Positions 54,327-64,000 of a DNA stretch of 64,000 nucleotides are shown piece after piece (the stretch's first letter is position 1; each line of letters opens with the position of its first letter). The notes under the pieces were generated by a model. That model was not told the origin of the DNA, did no database searches, and saw nothing but the letters and a program-made list of their open reading frames with translations. The stretch is from Candidatus Margulisiibacteriota bacterium (lineage in GTDB: Bacteria > Margulisbacteria > WOR-1 > O2-12-FULL-45-9 > XYB2-FULL-48-7): NCBI GenBank assembly GCA_041661965.1, contig JBAZTH010000001.1:310001-374000 (forward strand). The letters are read 5' to 3'. The position numbers and the translations under genes were made by a program.

Positions 54327-54334
54327 CCCTTAAC

Positions 54335-55828
54335 ATGGGCCCGTTAATCACCAAATCACTTTACAAGGACGGACTCCGCTGTCTGAAACTCCTCTGGTTC
54401 AAGGTCCACCGTCGCGCTGAACTCAAAAAGCCTGATCTGGCGCTCCGGGCCGTCATGAACGACGGCCGCCGGGTGGAAGAAATGGCCCGGTTGAATTTTC
54501 CCGATGGAATTCTTATCAAATCCAGCTACGACAAGGCCGAGGTCGACGCTAATTCCCGCGCCGCGCTGCAACTTAGAAAACCGCTTTTCGAGGCCGGCTT
54601 TCTGATCGATAACGCCTATGCCCGGGCCGATATCCTGCTTCCTGTCGGGGAAGATGAATGGGACCTGATCGAAGTGAAAAGTTCGACCGACACCAAAGCG
54701 GAACACTATTATGACGTCGGTTTTCAGAAATATGTTTACCAATCGGCCGGGCTCAAGATTGGACGCTGTTATTTGATGCATATTAACCGGGGATACGTGA
54801 AGAATGGCGATCTCGACGTTAAAGCGCTCTTTGCCAAAAAAGATATCAGCGAAAAAGTTGACGAGATCCTGCCGGAAGTCCCGGAAAATGTCGCGGCGAT
54901 GATCGACATCCTTGATAAAGAGAGCCCGAACATCTCTCCCGGGCGGCAATGCGAGGAATTGCGCGACTGCCCGCTGGAAAGCGATTGCTGGTCGTTTTTA
55001 CCGGTTCAAGACGATGTTTTTACTCTTCACCGAGGGGTTAAAAGCGCTTTTGATCTGGTTGAACAGGGGGTTTTCGACCTCAAGAACGTTCCCGCCGATT
55101 TTAATCTGACCGATAAACAGGCGATCCAGATCGCGGCGATCAAGAATGGCCGGCCCCATATTGATCCCCCGGCGCTGGAGCGTTTTTTTGCCAAGCTCCA
55201 ATACCCCTTATATTTTCTCGACTTTGAGACGATCGCGCCGGTCATTCCGATCTACGACCAGACGACCCCATACGATGAGGTCCCTTTTCAATTTTCCCTG
55301 CATGTGATCGATCGGGAGGGGGTGGCCCCAAGGCATTTGTCTTTCCTGGCGGACGGGGCGGTTGATCCCCGGCCGGAAGTTTTGCGACGGTTAAAGATCG
55401 ATCTGGGAACAGCGGGGACGATCCTGGCCTATTACGCCCAGTACGAAATGAAGATCATTATGAACTGCTGCCAGGCTTATCCGGAGTTTCTCGACCATTT
55501 CAAGGCAGTGGAGAAACGATTTGTAGACTTGCTGGAGGTCTTCCAGGACTTTGCTTTTTATCATCCGGGGCAGGAGGGGAAACTTTCGCTCAAAAAAGTC
55601 CTGCCGATCTTGGCCGGCAAGAGCTATCAGGGATTGCGGATCGAGGATGGCCGGACCGCCAGCCTCGAGTATTACAGGGTAACTTTTAACCCGAAGGTTG
55701 AGCCCGCCGACCGAGCGGAAATTCGCCGGGCGTTGGAGGTTTATTGCGAGCTGGATACCCAGGCGATGATCGATATTTTGCTTGCCCTAAAAAAAGCCGC
55801 TGAAACGGCAAAATTAAGCGAAAAATAA
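54335..55828 (+). CDS. DUF2779 protein: Cas4-like nuclease with Fe-S cysteines plus DEDD-type exonuclease-like domain
   Basis: The N-terminal part resembles PD-(D/E)xK nucleases of the RecB/Cas4 kind: ARADILL with Asp99 and DLIEVKSST with Glu113 and Lys115. One cysteine near the start (Cys14 in DGLRCLKLLW) and three later (Cys206, Cys212, Cys218) have the 1+3 spacing that holds a 4Fe-4S cluster in Cas4 and AddB. The C-terminal half begins YFLDFETIAPVIPIY with Asp296 and Glu298, the first motif of DEDD 3'-5' exonucleases, and a late YCELDTQAMIDIL supplies another acidic residue. This is the DUF2779 layout, whose substrate is unknown; DNA or RNA processing is inferred. It is 497 residues long, 8 nt after the previous gene and last in the run. 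Confidence 0.8.
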   Translation: MGPLITKSLYKDGLRCLKLLWFKVHRRAELKKPDLALRAVMNDGRRVEEMARLNFPDGILIKSSYDKAEVDANSRAALQLRKPLFEAGFLIDNAYARADILLPVGEDEWDLIEVKSSTDTKAEHYYDVGFQKYVYQSAGLKIGRCYLMHINRGYVKNGDLDVKALFAKKDISEKVDEILPEVPENVAAMIDILDKESPNISPGRQCEELRDCPLESDCWSFLPVQDDVFTLHRGVKSAFDLVEQGVFDLKNVPADFNLTDKQAIQIAAIKNGRPHIDPPALERFFAKLQYPLYFLDFETIAPVIPIYDQTTPYDEVPFQFSLHVIDREGVAPRHLSFLADGAVDPRPEVLRRLKIDLGTAGTILAYYAQYEMKIIMNCCQAYPEFLDHFKAVEKRFVDLLEVFQDFAFYHPGQEGKLSLKKVLPILAGKSYQGLRIEDGRTASLEYYRVTFNPKVEPADRAEIRRALEVYCELDTQAMIDILLALKKAAETAKLSEK

Positions 55829-55831
55829 TAG

Positions 55832-55861
55832 TTGAAATAGGGTTTGAGGCGGTGATATAAT
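55832..55861 (+). promoter_or_regulatory. Promoter of the beta-helix giant gene
   Basis: TTGAAA (55832-55837), an 18-nt spacer and a consensus TATAAT (55856-55861) start directly after the DUF2779 stop. GTGAT (55852-55856) and ATCAC (55865-55869) form a small dyad around the -10, a possible operator. No terminator is visible between the ribosomal run and this promoter. Confidence 0.7.
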
Positions 55862-55920
55862 CTCATCACTAGAGCAATCATGCCCAGAAAAATATGCACT
55901 ACTGATGGGGCCCAGCTTTA

Positions 55921-58900
55921 ATGACCAGGCATTTGAAGCGACCTGTAAAAATATGGTTGTTTACTGCCTCGGTTTTTCTTTATCTGCTGACTTCACTGCC
56001 TGCTTTGGCGGCGATCTATTATGTTAGTCCTGCCGGCAGCAACGGCAACATCGGCTTGTCCGAAGGGCAGGCCTGGCAGACCGTTACTTATGCCGTCGCC
56101 AATTCTATCTCCGGCGACACGATTAGAATGCTTTCCGGCACGTACAACGCGTCGCTCGGCGAAACTTTTCCGATCAGTGTCGCGACCAAGCGCTATTTTC
56201 AGAAGTGGGGGAGCGGGACGCCGCTGGTCGAAGGGGCTTACGGCACCAATTCCAACCTCTTTACCGTCTCCGGTTCCGGCACGACTTTTGAAGGGATTAC
56301 CATCCGACATAATGGGTCGAGCGATTATGCTTCTTATTCTTTGATCAACATCACGACTTCAAATTGCTTGATCGATAGTTGTTCTTTCGAAGGGGCGTAT
56401 TACACCTATCAAGTTTACTTTCAGTCGACCGCCGCGCTGAATAATATCGTCAGGAACTCGAGCTTCTACGGGTTTAACGCCGCGACTTACGCCGTCTATT
56501 ATTATCTTAGCAGCGCCGTTAACTCCAATAACATTATTGAGGGGTGCCGTTTTACCGGCAGCTTCAATCGGGCGGTCTACGCTTATTGGTATAATTACGG
56601 CTTAATAATTCGGAACAATAATTTTTTGTCTTCGGGTCCTTGCATCTATTTATATAACTACAATAATAACGCGATCATAAAGAACAATAATTTCTCCTCG
56701 CCTTCGAACGCTATTTACCTGTATTACTACAATTATAATTATGATATTTCCGAGAACACTTTGAATGGCGGTGATTGGCAGAATTATGCTTATGGCATTT
56801 ATTCTTATCGTTCTTACGGTTCGATCACTTCGAACGAAGTCTCCAATTATTACATGGCCATATATGACTACCAGCGATATGGCAACATGACGATCCGCAA
56901 CAATACTATAGTTAAAAATTATAACGGCATATATGGTTATACCGCAACCAGCTATACGACGACGATCAATAATAATATTATCAGCAGCGCGCCGGAAGTC
57001 GGCGGGACCCCGATTGCCGGCAGCTACGGTATTTATGATTACTATACTTATGATTTCGTCTCCAACTATAATGATTTGTACAATAATACAACGAATTATT
57101 TTGTTGTTTCCCAGGGGGCCGGCGATATCTTAACTAACGCCAGCTTTAAGGATCCCAATAATAATGATTACCATCTTAATCCCGACTCTCCTTGTATCAA
57201 CGCCGGCACCCCGGCCGGGACCGACATCGGTCGCTATCAATATTTATTGAGCGTCAACCTCATTTCGCCCAACGGCGGGGAAACCTGGGAGGCAGGGAGT
57301 AAGCACCTGATCCGGTGGACGACCGAGGGGGATCCGACGGAGGTCAGACTTTACTACACCAGCGGGGAAGCCTATCAGACGATCGCGACCGGTTTAAGCG
57401 ATACCGGTTCTTATCTCTGGACCTTGCCCGATGTTAACACGACCGAAGCCATAGTCAGGATTGAAGCTGAAAATACCGCTAACGCGGTGGTGACCGCTGA
57501 AAGCGACGGCCCCTTTGAAATAGTCGCGACTTACGATTATCCCAGCGTTGAAGTCTTTACGCCGAACTCCGGGAGTAAGATTGGCGGCAGTATGTCGTTT
57601 AACATTACCTGGCTGGCGACCGATGAGGGGGGAATTGCCGAGATCCAATTGTATTATACGACCGGCGAAGGCTGGCAAACGATCGCGACCGGAGAGCAGA
57701 ATGACGGCGCTTATTCCTGGACCGCGCCGTTGATCGATACTAATGAAGCGATTGTTTCGGTCCTGGCGATCGATGATTCAACCGCTCATAATGTTGGGAG
57801 CGCGGAGAGCGCCTATTTTATTGTCGATAGTACCCCGCCTACTGTTCCTAATCCGGTGACCCCCGCCAATGGGAGTACGATAACCGAAGGGAAGCCGACT
57901 TTTACCTGGGAAGCGGCGAGCGATAACCTGTCCGGGATCGTCAGCTATGAGATCAACGTGGCTGGCGTCTCTCGCGTTCTTGGCGCGGTCCTTGCCTATA
58001 CCCCAACCGGCAATCTGCCGGATGGGACGATCACCTGGGAGGTCCGGGCGAAGGATGGGGCGGGGAACTGGGGGAGCTGGAGTTCGCTCTTTAGTTTTAC
58101 GCATAACGACCTTGATTCGCCGCTGGTCACGGTTGAAGCTCCCAATGGGGGTGAAAAGTGGGGGGGAGGGCAAACTCATAATATTACCTGGCAGGCGACC
58201 GATGAGAGCGGGATCAGCCAGGTTAAACTTTATTATGGGACCGGCGAAGGGTGGGTGGCGATCGTCAGCGGTTTGAGCAACACCGGCTCATATTCCTGGC
58301 TTCTCCCGGCTTATAACACCAATGAGGCGCTGGTCAGCGTTGAAGCGATCGACAACTCCGGCGCCTTAAATATCGGCTATGACGCCAGCGCTGCCCCCTT
58401 TATAATTGACAGCGAGCCCCCTTCGGTCCCGGTCCTCCTTTCTCCGGCCGACGGGGCGATTGTGGCTTTGCCGCCGACCATCAGTTGGCAGGAATCGACC
58501 GATAACTTGAGCGGAGTAGCCAATTACGAGCTGACCTTTGATGCTACTCTGGTCGTGACTTTTGGCGCGGCGACCCTTTCAACTCCAACTTCCGGGGTCG
58601 GCGCGCATAGTTGGAAGATCAGGGCCAAAGATCAGGCCGCTAATTGGAGCGCTTACAGCCCGCTTTGGACATACACCGTAACGACCGATGTTTATGTCGA
58701 CGCGGTCAACGGAAACGACGGCAACACCGGCACGTCGGAAAGCCAGGCCTGGCAGACGCTGACCTACGCGACCGGTCAGGTCGGCGGCGGACAACGAATT
58801 TTAGTCAAGGAAGGGGTCTATGACAATGCGGTCCTTGGGGAATTTTTCCCGATCTATCTTCCCGACGAGGTCGCCATGGTCGGGTTTGGGGCGGGGATTA

Positions 58901-61900
58901 AAACGATCGAATCGAGCAGCGGCAACGATGTTCTTTCTCTTTATTATGCTTCGACCGTTGAAGGTTTTACTATTCGCAACCTTGCCGGCACTGGCTATAT
59001 CGTTTATTACAGCGATAATTATGGCTACGTAAATCAATGTTCTCTGGAAGTCACGAACGGCGCCGGCGGCTTTTTGGTCGATGGCGGTTATGGTTCTTTC
59101 CTTAACAGTTCCTTTACCGGTAATGGCGGCGGCAACCAGATCAACGGGTCCAATTTTACGATCAATAATGGGACTTTGACCGGCAGTTTATTAGGCAGAT
59201 TGATGTATTTTAACGTCTTGACGACCGGTCATATCATCAGAAACAGTTATTTCTCCGAAGCGAACGGCAATCAGGTTCTTTACTTCAGGCGCGGCAACAG
59301 TAATACGATAATTGAAAATAACGTTATTGCCGGCCCGGGCGGCAGTCAGGCGGTTTATTTCGATTCGGGCGCTTCTTCCGATAATGTTTTAATCAGAAAC
59401 AATTTGATAACCGGCCTTGATTACAACAACGGGACCGGGATCTCCCTTTACGGCAACGGGACGATCGTCTCCAACGAAGTCCGATCGTTTAACACGGCGA
59501 TCGAGGGGCAGTGGGACAGCAGCGGGACTTTAACGGTCGAAGGGAATACGATCGTTGGCTTCCAGGGAGGGGTAAGCAACAACAGCGATACTTTAACGAT
59601 AATCGCGAAAAATAATATTATTGCCGCCGCGCCGAATTTGGGAGGGGGAGTTGCAAGCAGTTACGGTCTTTATAACGGCGGGGCCGGTTCGGTTGTTTCC
59701 GATTACAACTGCCTGTTTAACAATATGCAACACTTTTCCGGGGTTAGCGCGGGAGTGAGCGATATTATTACCAACCCCCGGTTCGTTAACCCGACTGGGA
59801 ATGATTTCCGGCTTTATGCCAATTCGCCTTGTGTTGGTGCCGGAGAATTTGGGGTCAATATGGGGCGCTATAACGCGATCGGGGCTTCCCTGACCTTGCC
59901 CAGCCAATCATATGTTAGCGCTTTGACCGGCGATGATACGCTAGGCGACGGGACGATTGGTAACCCTTGGAAGACTATCACCCGGGCTTCGGCTTCGACC
60001 GAAGGGACGATCCACGTTTTAGCCGGGACTTATGATGGCCTGCTCGGGGAATCCTTCCCGATCTATTTAGGCGACGATCGCCAACTGCTGGCATCTGCCG
60101 GCTCGCCGATAATTGACGGGACCGGGAGCGGGGTCAACATTATTTACGCCGGTCTTAATTCCGTCGTTAGCGGGCTTGATATTCAACAGGATAGCGGCTT
60201 TCAATACGCGTTGGCGATACATAACAACAAGGCCTTGGTCTCCCAGTGTACTTTGGAAATTTCCAATAACGCCTACGGCTTGCAGGTTGTCGGGAATAAT
60301 GTTCGGGTGGCGCAAAACACTTTTATCGGCAGCCTGGCGCGTTCCGGCCTCGAATATCAGGGGAGCGCCGGGACGATCGAAGGAAACACTTTCACGGGGA
60401 GTTATGACAGCGGCTTTGGCGGGCAGGCCGTTAATATGAGGATTGGAAGTTTTAATCGGATAACCAATAACCAGATCAGTAATTCTGCCGCTGATCGAGA
60501 CGGTATCAACGTTAGCGGCGCTAATACTTATCTAACGATCGAGGCCAATACTATCCAAGCGGCAGGCGGCGGCAACGGCGTTTACGTAAGTTCTTCGATC
60601 AATAACTTTTATATTCATGACAATACTATTATCGGGGGCGACACCAGTGGCGCCGGCATGGGGCTCTATTTGGTCGGCTACGGTTCGGTTGTCTCCAACG
60701 AAGTCCGGAGTTTCGGCTCCGGTATTTATGTCGCCGAAATGAATAACGGCGATATGACTTTTAACAACAATACCATCGTGAAATGCCTGGTCGGTTGGCG
60801 GAACGAGGCGAGCGCCGCTTATTCGGCGACCGTGACCAACACTATTTTGGCCTGCTCGCCGGAGACCGGCGGCGTCGGCCTGGCCGGCAGTTACGGGATG
60901 CTCGACGCGGGGAATGGCAGTACTTCGATTTCCCGCTACAATTCCTTTTACGGGAACGAAACTAATACCAATCTCCTGATTACCGACAAGACCGGAGATG
61001 TTTACGAAGACCCCGAGTTCGTGAATGTTTCCACTGATAATTACCGACTGGGGGGAAACTCGATCTGCGTTGACGCCGGCACCCCGGAAGGGAACGACAT
61101 GGGCCGCTATCAGTTCGGCGTCGGCTACGTTCAGATCTTCGTGACCGCTCCGGCGACCGGCGACGTCTGGTCGATCGGTAGTTCCCGGCAGATAATCTGG
61201 GAGACCAGCGGACGGCCGACCGCGATCGATCTTTATTACACGACTGGGGAAGTCTGGCTGCCGATCGCTCTCGGCCAACCAAATAGCAAGGTCTATTCTT
61301 GGCCGATCCCTAATAACCCGTCGACCGAAGCGAAAGTCCTGATCCAGGGGGCCAAAATTGGCAGTATTGGAACGGGGGAGAGCGGCTTCTTTACGATCAC
61401 GCCTGATCAAATCGCCCCGAGCGTGGAAGTCACCAACCCGACTTTTGGGAACATTTGGCGGGGGAACGCGACTTATGAAGTAACTTGGACGGCGACCGAT
61501 GAAAGCGGGATCGATTCGGTCAGCCTCTATTATCGCTTAAGTTCGGCTGAATCCTGGACCGCCATTGCTACCGGCCAGCCGAATAGCGGCAATTATTTCT
61601 GGTTAGTGCCGGCCGCGAACACAGTTGAGGCGGCGATTAAAGTTGAGGCGATCGATAGTTCCGCTAATCACAACATCGGGACCGGGGAAAGCGATGTCTT
61701 TACCGTCGACAGCCTGGGGCCTGACGCGCCGACCCTGGAAGCGCCGGCCAACGGCAGTACGACGACCGAGTCGCGGCCGATGTTCAGTTGGCTGCAACCC
61801 GCGGATAATTTCTCCGGCGTGGCCAGTTATGAGATTGCTATCGATAACGACACTTATCTTCTTGGCAATGTCGTAACTTTTGAGCCGACGACCAACCTGC

Positions 61901-64000
61901 GGGATGGGCTCCATAGGTGGCAGGTGATTGCCAGGGACGGAGTGGGGAACTGGGGGGAGTGGAGCGTCAGCTGGGAAGTAACCTACCTGGAAAAAGCGCC
62001 GCCGGTGGTCACGGTTGAAGCTCCGAGCGGCGGCGAGAGCTGGGTTGGCGGTACCAGCCATGACCTAACTTTTACCGCGACTGATGAGCACGGGATCAAG
62101 GCCGATTCTCTCGGGATCTGGTATTCCATCGACGATGGAGCGACTTATCCGTATCTGATAACGTCGGAGGCGCCGGTCGTTTCGCCGTACAACTGGACGG
62201 TGCCGAATATCAACACGACCGAGGTCAGGGTCAAGGTCGCCGTGACCGACAATACGATCAGCCAGAATGTCGGGAGCGGCGAGTCGACCAGTAAGATGAC
62301 CATAGTTTTTTCAGCTCCGACGGTCAATTCGATCAATCCGAATACCGGGGTCAATACCCAGTCGTTTAATGATGTTGCCGTTGGCGGCGGCGGGATTAAG
62401 TCCGGCGCGACGGTCAAATTGACCAGATCGGGCGCGGTTGACATTAACGCGACCGATGTGAATTTTATAAGTGAAAACCAGCTGACCTGCGATCTTGACC
62501 TTACCGGCAAAGAAGGCGGCCTCTATAATGTTGTGATCACAAATCCCGGAGAACAAGCGGGAACTTTGACCAGCGGTTTTACCATTACCAATGGTCCGCC
62601 GACGATCACTTTGGTTGATCCCATTACCGGGATGATTGACGGCGGCAACCAGGTGACAATTACCGGCTCCGGCTTTTATAAAGAGGGGATCAGACGGAAG
62701 ATCAATCTCAATAATCCCGGACCGGCGGAAACCAATTATCCGGTTCTGGCGATCGTCGATACCGCCGCGCTGATCGCCCAGGGGAAGATGAAAGCCGACG
62801 GCGGCGATATCCGGTTCGTCGCGTCCGATGAAGCGACCCCCCTTAGCTATTGGGTAGAATCGGACTTAAATACGGCCCGGACCCTGATCTGGGTTAAAGT
62901 TCCAACCTTACTGTCCGGGAATTCATATGTTTATTTAATGTACGGCGATCCGGCCCTGACTTCGCAAAGCAGTCTGGCCGATACTATTCCGGTCCTGGCC
63001 GACGCGGGGAACAAAGTTTGGCTGAAAGCGAATGACGGGACCGGCCAGACGATTGATTGGGCATATATACCTACCTGGACCGACATGAGCGGCAGCGGCA
63101 ATACGGTTACACAACCTGGGACGACCAGCCTTCAGCCTCGATTAAGAACCAATCAATTGAACCAGTTTCCGGCGGTTTATTTTGACGGCGGCGACTGGCT
63201 GAAGAGATCAAGCTTGACCGGGATCACCACCCAGGAATCGGCTTTAGTCGTCGGAAAATTTACCAATCTTACCAACCGGGCTTTATTCGATCTTTCAGAT
63301 CAGAATAACGTGACCAATAAGACGATCATGCTGATCGCCATGGACGGGCTGATAAAGTGGCGGCCTCATGATGAGCTTGCGAATCAGGCCTCTTTTTCTT
63401 TCAGCGACACGACCAATTATAACCTCTTTTATGGCGAGCATAAGGCGGCGCAAAGAGCGATTTACATGAATGGGACCCTGCAGAATCAAAATTTAAACAC
63501 TTCAGCTTATTATAATCCGCTCTATTTGCGGGTCGGCGCTTTGGAATATTCTTCGACTTTGTATCCGCTTTCCGGTTACATCGCGGAGCTGATTATTTTC
63601 AACAAATTTCTCCCGACCGACGAACGCCAGCGGGCGGAAAAATACCTGAACACCAAGTATCAGCTCTACGATACCGGCTCTCTTCCCACGGCGGCTATTG
63701 AAGCGACTGAAACCGGCCAGCTTTTAACCGTTAATTTTGGAACTACCCCGGCCGCTACCGTTACCTGGGAGAGCTCAAGCTCGATCAAGGCCCTGGCCCC
63801 GACCCATCCTGTCGGGACCGTTAATGTCCAGGTCGTCAACCCGGACGGCCAGTCCGTTGCGACGCTGGACGCTTACACATATTATCAACCGCCGCTCAAG
63901 CTTTATTCGCCGGACGGCGGAGAGAGCTGGTCGATCGGCTCATACCGGCAGATCACCTGGGAAGCGATCACCAACCCATCATCGATCAACTTGTATTATT
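55921..64000 (+). CDS. Giant secreted beta-helix/Ig-like surface protein, 3' end beyond window (at least 2693 aa)
   Basis: The frame is open from a stop at 55903 to the window end. ATG 55921 is followed by a basic start and a signal peptide ending LTSLPALA; the ribosome site is weak. Three right-handed beta-helix (DUF1565/NosD-like) blocks are seen at about residues 31-440, 926-1318 and 1330-1730. Each opens with a YVxxxxGxD/SxGN...WQTxTYA-type line and closes with a line such as SPCINAGTPAGTDIGRY. Between and after them are Ig-like units marked PNGGETW or GGESW followed by IxW and LYYxTGE. Near residues 2130-2220 there is an IPT/TIG domain, then a DUF2341 domain (about 2250-2345), a LamG-like lectin domain (about 2355-2580), and another TIG-like and GGESW unit at the edge. 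It is probably a polysaccharide-binding or adhesive surface protein; no catalytic residues are assigned. Confidence 0.82.
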   Translation, partial: MTRHLKRPVKIWLFTASVFLYLLTSLPALAAIYYVSPAGSNGNIGLSEGQAWQTVTYAVANSISGDTIRMLSGTYNASLGETFPISVATKRYFQKWGSGTPLVEGAYGTNSNLFTVSGSGTTFEGITIRHNGSSDYASYSLINITTSNCLIDSCSFEGAYYTYQVYFQSTAALNNIVRNSSFYGFNAATYAVYYYLSSAVNSNNIIEGCRFTGSFNRAVYAYWYNYGLIIRNNNFLSSGPCIYLYNYNNNAIIKNNNFSSPSNAIYLYYYNYNYDISENTLNGGDWQNYAYGIYSYRSYGSITSNEVSNYYMAIYDYQRYGNMTIRNNTIVKNYNGIYGYTATSYTTTINNNIISSAPEVGGTPIAGSYGIYDYYTYDFVSNYNDLYNNTTNYFVVSQGAGDILTNASFKDPNNNDYHLNPDSPCINAGTPAGTDIGRYQYLLSVNLISPNGGETWEAGSKHLIRWTTEGDPTEVRLYYTSGEAYQTIATGLSDTGSYLWTLPDVNTTEAIVRIEAENTANAVVTAESDGPFEIVATYDYPSVEVFTPNSGSKIGGSMSFNITWLATDEGGIAEIQLYYTTGEGWQTIATGEQNDGAYSWTAPLIDTNEAIVSVLAIDDSTAHNVGSAESAYFIVDSTPPTVPNPVTPANGSTITEGKPTFTWEAASDNLSGIVSYEINVAGVSRVLGAVLAYTPTGNLPDGTITWEVRAKDGAGNWGSWSSLFSFTHNDLDSPLVTVEAPNGGEKWGGGQTHNITWQATDESGISQVKLYYGTGEGWVAIVSGLSNTGSYSWLLPAYNTNEALVSVEAIDNSGALNIGYDASAAPFIIDSEPPSVPVLLSPADGAIVALPPTISWQESTDNLSGVANYELTFDATLVVTFGAATLSTPTSGVGAHSWKIRAKDQAANWSAYSPLWTYTVTTDVYVDAVNGNDGNTGTSESQAWQTLTYATGQVGGGQRILVKEGVYDNAVLGEFFPIYLPDEVAMVGFGAGIKTIESSSGNDVLSLYYASTVEGFTIRNLAGTGYIVYYSDNYGYVNQCSLEVTNGAGGFLVDGGYGSFLNSSFTGNGGGNQINGSNFTINNGTLTGSLLGRLMYFNVLTTGHIIRNSYFSEANGNQVLYFRRGNSNTIIENNVIAGPGGSQAVYFDSGASSDNVLIRNNLITGLDYNNGTGISLYGNGTIVSNEVRSFNTAIEGQWDSSGTLTVEGNTIVGFQGGVSNNSDTLTIIAKNNIIAAAPNLGGGVASSYGLYNGGAGSVVSDYNCLFNNMQHFSGVSAGVSDIITNPRFVNPTGNDFRLYANSPCVGAGEFGVNMGRYNAIGASLTLPSQSYVSALTGDDTLGDGTIGNPWKTITRASASTEGTIHVLAGTYDGLLGESFPIYLGDDRQLLASAGSPIIDGTGSGVNIIYAGLNSVVSGLDIQQDSGFQYALAIHNNKALVSQCTLEISNNAYGLQVVGNNVRVAQNTFIGSLARSGLEYQGSAGTIEGNTFTGSYDSGFGGQAVNMRIGSFNRITNNQISNSAADRDGINVSGANTYLTIEANTIQAAGGGNGVYVSSSINNFYIHDNTIIGGDTSGAGMGLYLVGYGSVVSNEVRSFGSGIYVAEMNNGDMTFNNNTIVKCLVGWRNEASAAYSATVTNTILACSPETGGVGLAGSYGMLDAGNGSTSISRYNSFYGNETNTNLLITDKTGDVYEDPEFVNVSTDNYRLGGNSICVDAGTPEGNDMGRYQFGVGYVQIFVTAPATGDVWSIGSSRQIIWETSGRPTAIDLYYTTGEVWLPIALGQPNSKVYSWPIPNNPSTEAKVLIQGAKIGSIGTGESGFFTITPDQIAPSVEVTNPTFGNIWRGNATYEVTWTATDESGIDSVSLYYRLSSAESWTAIATGQPNSGNYFWLVPAANTVEAAIKVEAIDSSANHNIGTGESDVFTVDSLGPDAPTLEAPANGSTTTESRPMFSWLQPADNFSGVASYEIAIDNDTYLLGNVVTFEPTTNLRDGLHRWQVIARDGVGNWGEWSVSWEVTYLEKAPPVVTVEAPSGGESWVGGTSHDLTFTATDEHGIKADSLGIWYSIDDGATYPYLITSEAPVVSPYNWTVPNINTTEVRVKVAVTDNTISQNVGSGESTSKMTIVFSAPTVNSINPNTGVNTQSFNDVAVGGGGIKSGATVKLTRSGAVDINATDVNFISENQLTCDLDLTGKEGGLYNVVITNPGEQAGTLTSGFTITNGPPTITLVDPITGMIDGGNQVTITGSGFYKEGIRRKINLNNPGPAETNYPVLAIVDTAALIAQGKMKADGGDIRFVASDEATPLSYWVESDLNTARTLIWVKVPTLLSGNSYVYLMYGDPALTSQSSLADTIPVLADAGNKVWLKANDGTGQTIDWAYIPTWTDMSGSGNTVTQPGTTSLQPRLRTNQLNQFPAVYFDGGDWLKRSSLTGITTQESALVVGKFTNLTNRALFDLSDQNNVTNKTIMLIAMDGLIKWRPHDELANQASFSFSDTTNYNLFYGEHKAAQRAIYMNGTLQNQNLNTSAYYNPLYLRVGALEYSSTLYPLSGYIAELIIFNKFLPTDERQRAEKYLNTKYQLYDTGSLPTAAIEATETGQLLTVNFGTTPAATVTWESSSSIKALAPTHPVGTVNVQVVNPDGQSVATLDAYTYYQPPLKLYSPDGGESWSIGSYRQITWEAITNPSSINLYY

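Overview
The window is one 64 kb piece of bacterial chromosome in which every convincing gene lies on the + strand. The informational genes are complete and bacterial. The accessory genes are surface proteins: lipoproteins, an S-layer-homology porin, a PorV/PorQ-like barrel, and two giant secreted proteins built from Ig-like, FlgD-like and beta-helix modules. This suggests an uncultured, double-membraned lineage with giant surface proteins. By general resemblance I would place it near Candidatus Saganbacteria (WOR-1) or Margulisbacteria, sisters of Cyanobacteria. That placement is inference only.

Layout. 1-15.6 kb: a TolB-like lipoprotein (5' cut), a 4567-residue secreted protein with an N-terminal lipase-like hydrolase followed by Ig-like modules and a FlgD-like C-terminal domain, and an overlapping PorV-like outer-membrane protein whose signal peptide is encoded by a palindromic repeat. 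15.6-18.4 kb: a non-coding, hairpin-rich stretch, then a two-gene cassette (small MerR/Xis-like HTH protein plus large serine recombinase) bounded by perfect 148-bp inverted repeats. 18.3-19.5 kb: miaB, whose first 17 codons lie inside the right repeat arm. 19.7-22.8 kb: a modular lipoprotein and an SLH porin. 22.9-25.1 kb: prs and hom. 25.4-55.8 kb: an almost gapless run of about 46 protein genes and one tRNA covering rpmG-tRNA(Trp)-secE-nusG-rplKAJL-rpoBC, then the str, S10, spc and alpha clusters, then rplM-rpsI, a BCAM0308-like protein and a DUF2779 nuclease-like protein. tuf and rpmD are absent from their usual places. 55.9-64 kb: the 5' 8 kb of a second giant gene, still open at the window end.

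The main candidate for something new is the recombinase cassette at miaB. The inverted repeat is placed so that inversion would swap the sequence upstream of miaB and swap the C-terminal tail of the recombinase. A promoter with an overlapping dyad sits just inside the left arm, and a weaker divergent promoter faces outward. This reads as a possible self-inverting switch that controls a tRNA-modification gene. Everything about switching is inferred. What the sequence shows directly is the 148-bp perfect repeat, the two alternative reading-frame tails and the promoter/dyad arrangement.

A second theme is palindromic repeats used as coding or regulatory sequence. One supplies the PorV-like signal peptide, one is inserted in frame in miaB, and one four-hairpin cruciform lies just upstream of the ribosomal super-operon promoter. 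That promoter is followed by an attenuator-like terminator before rpmG.
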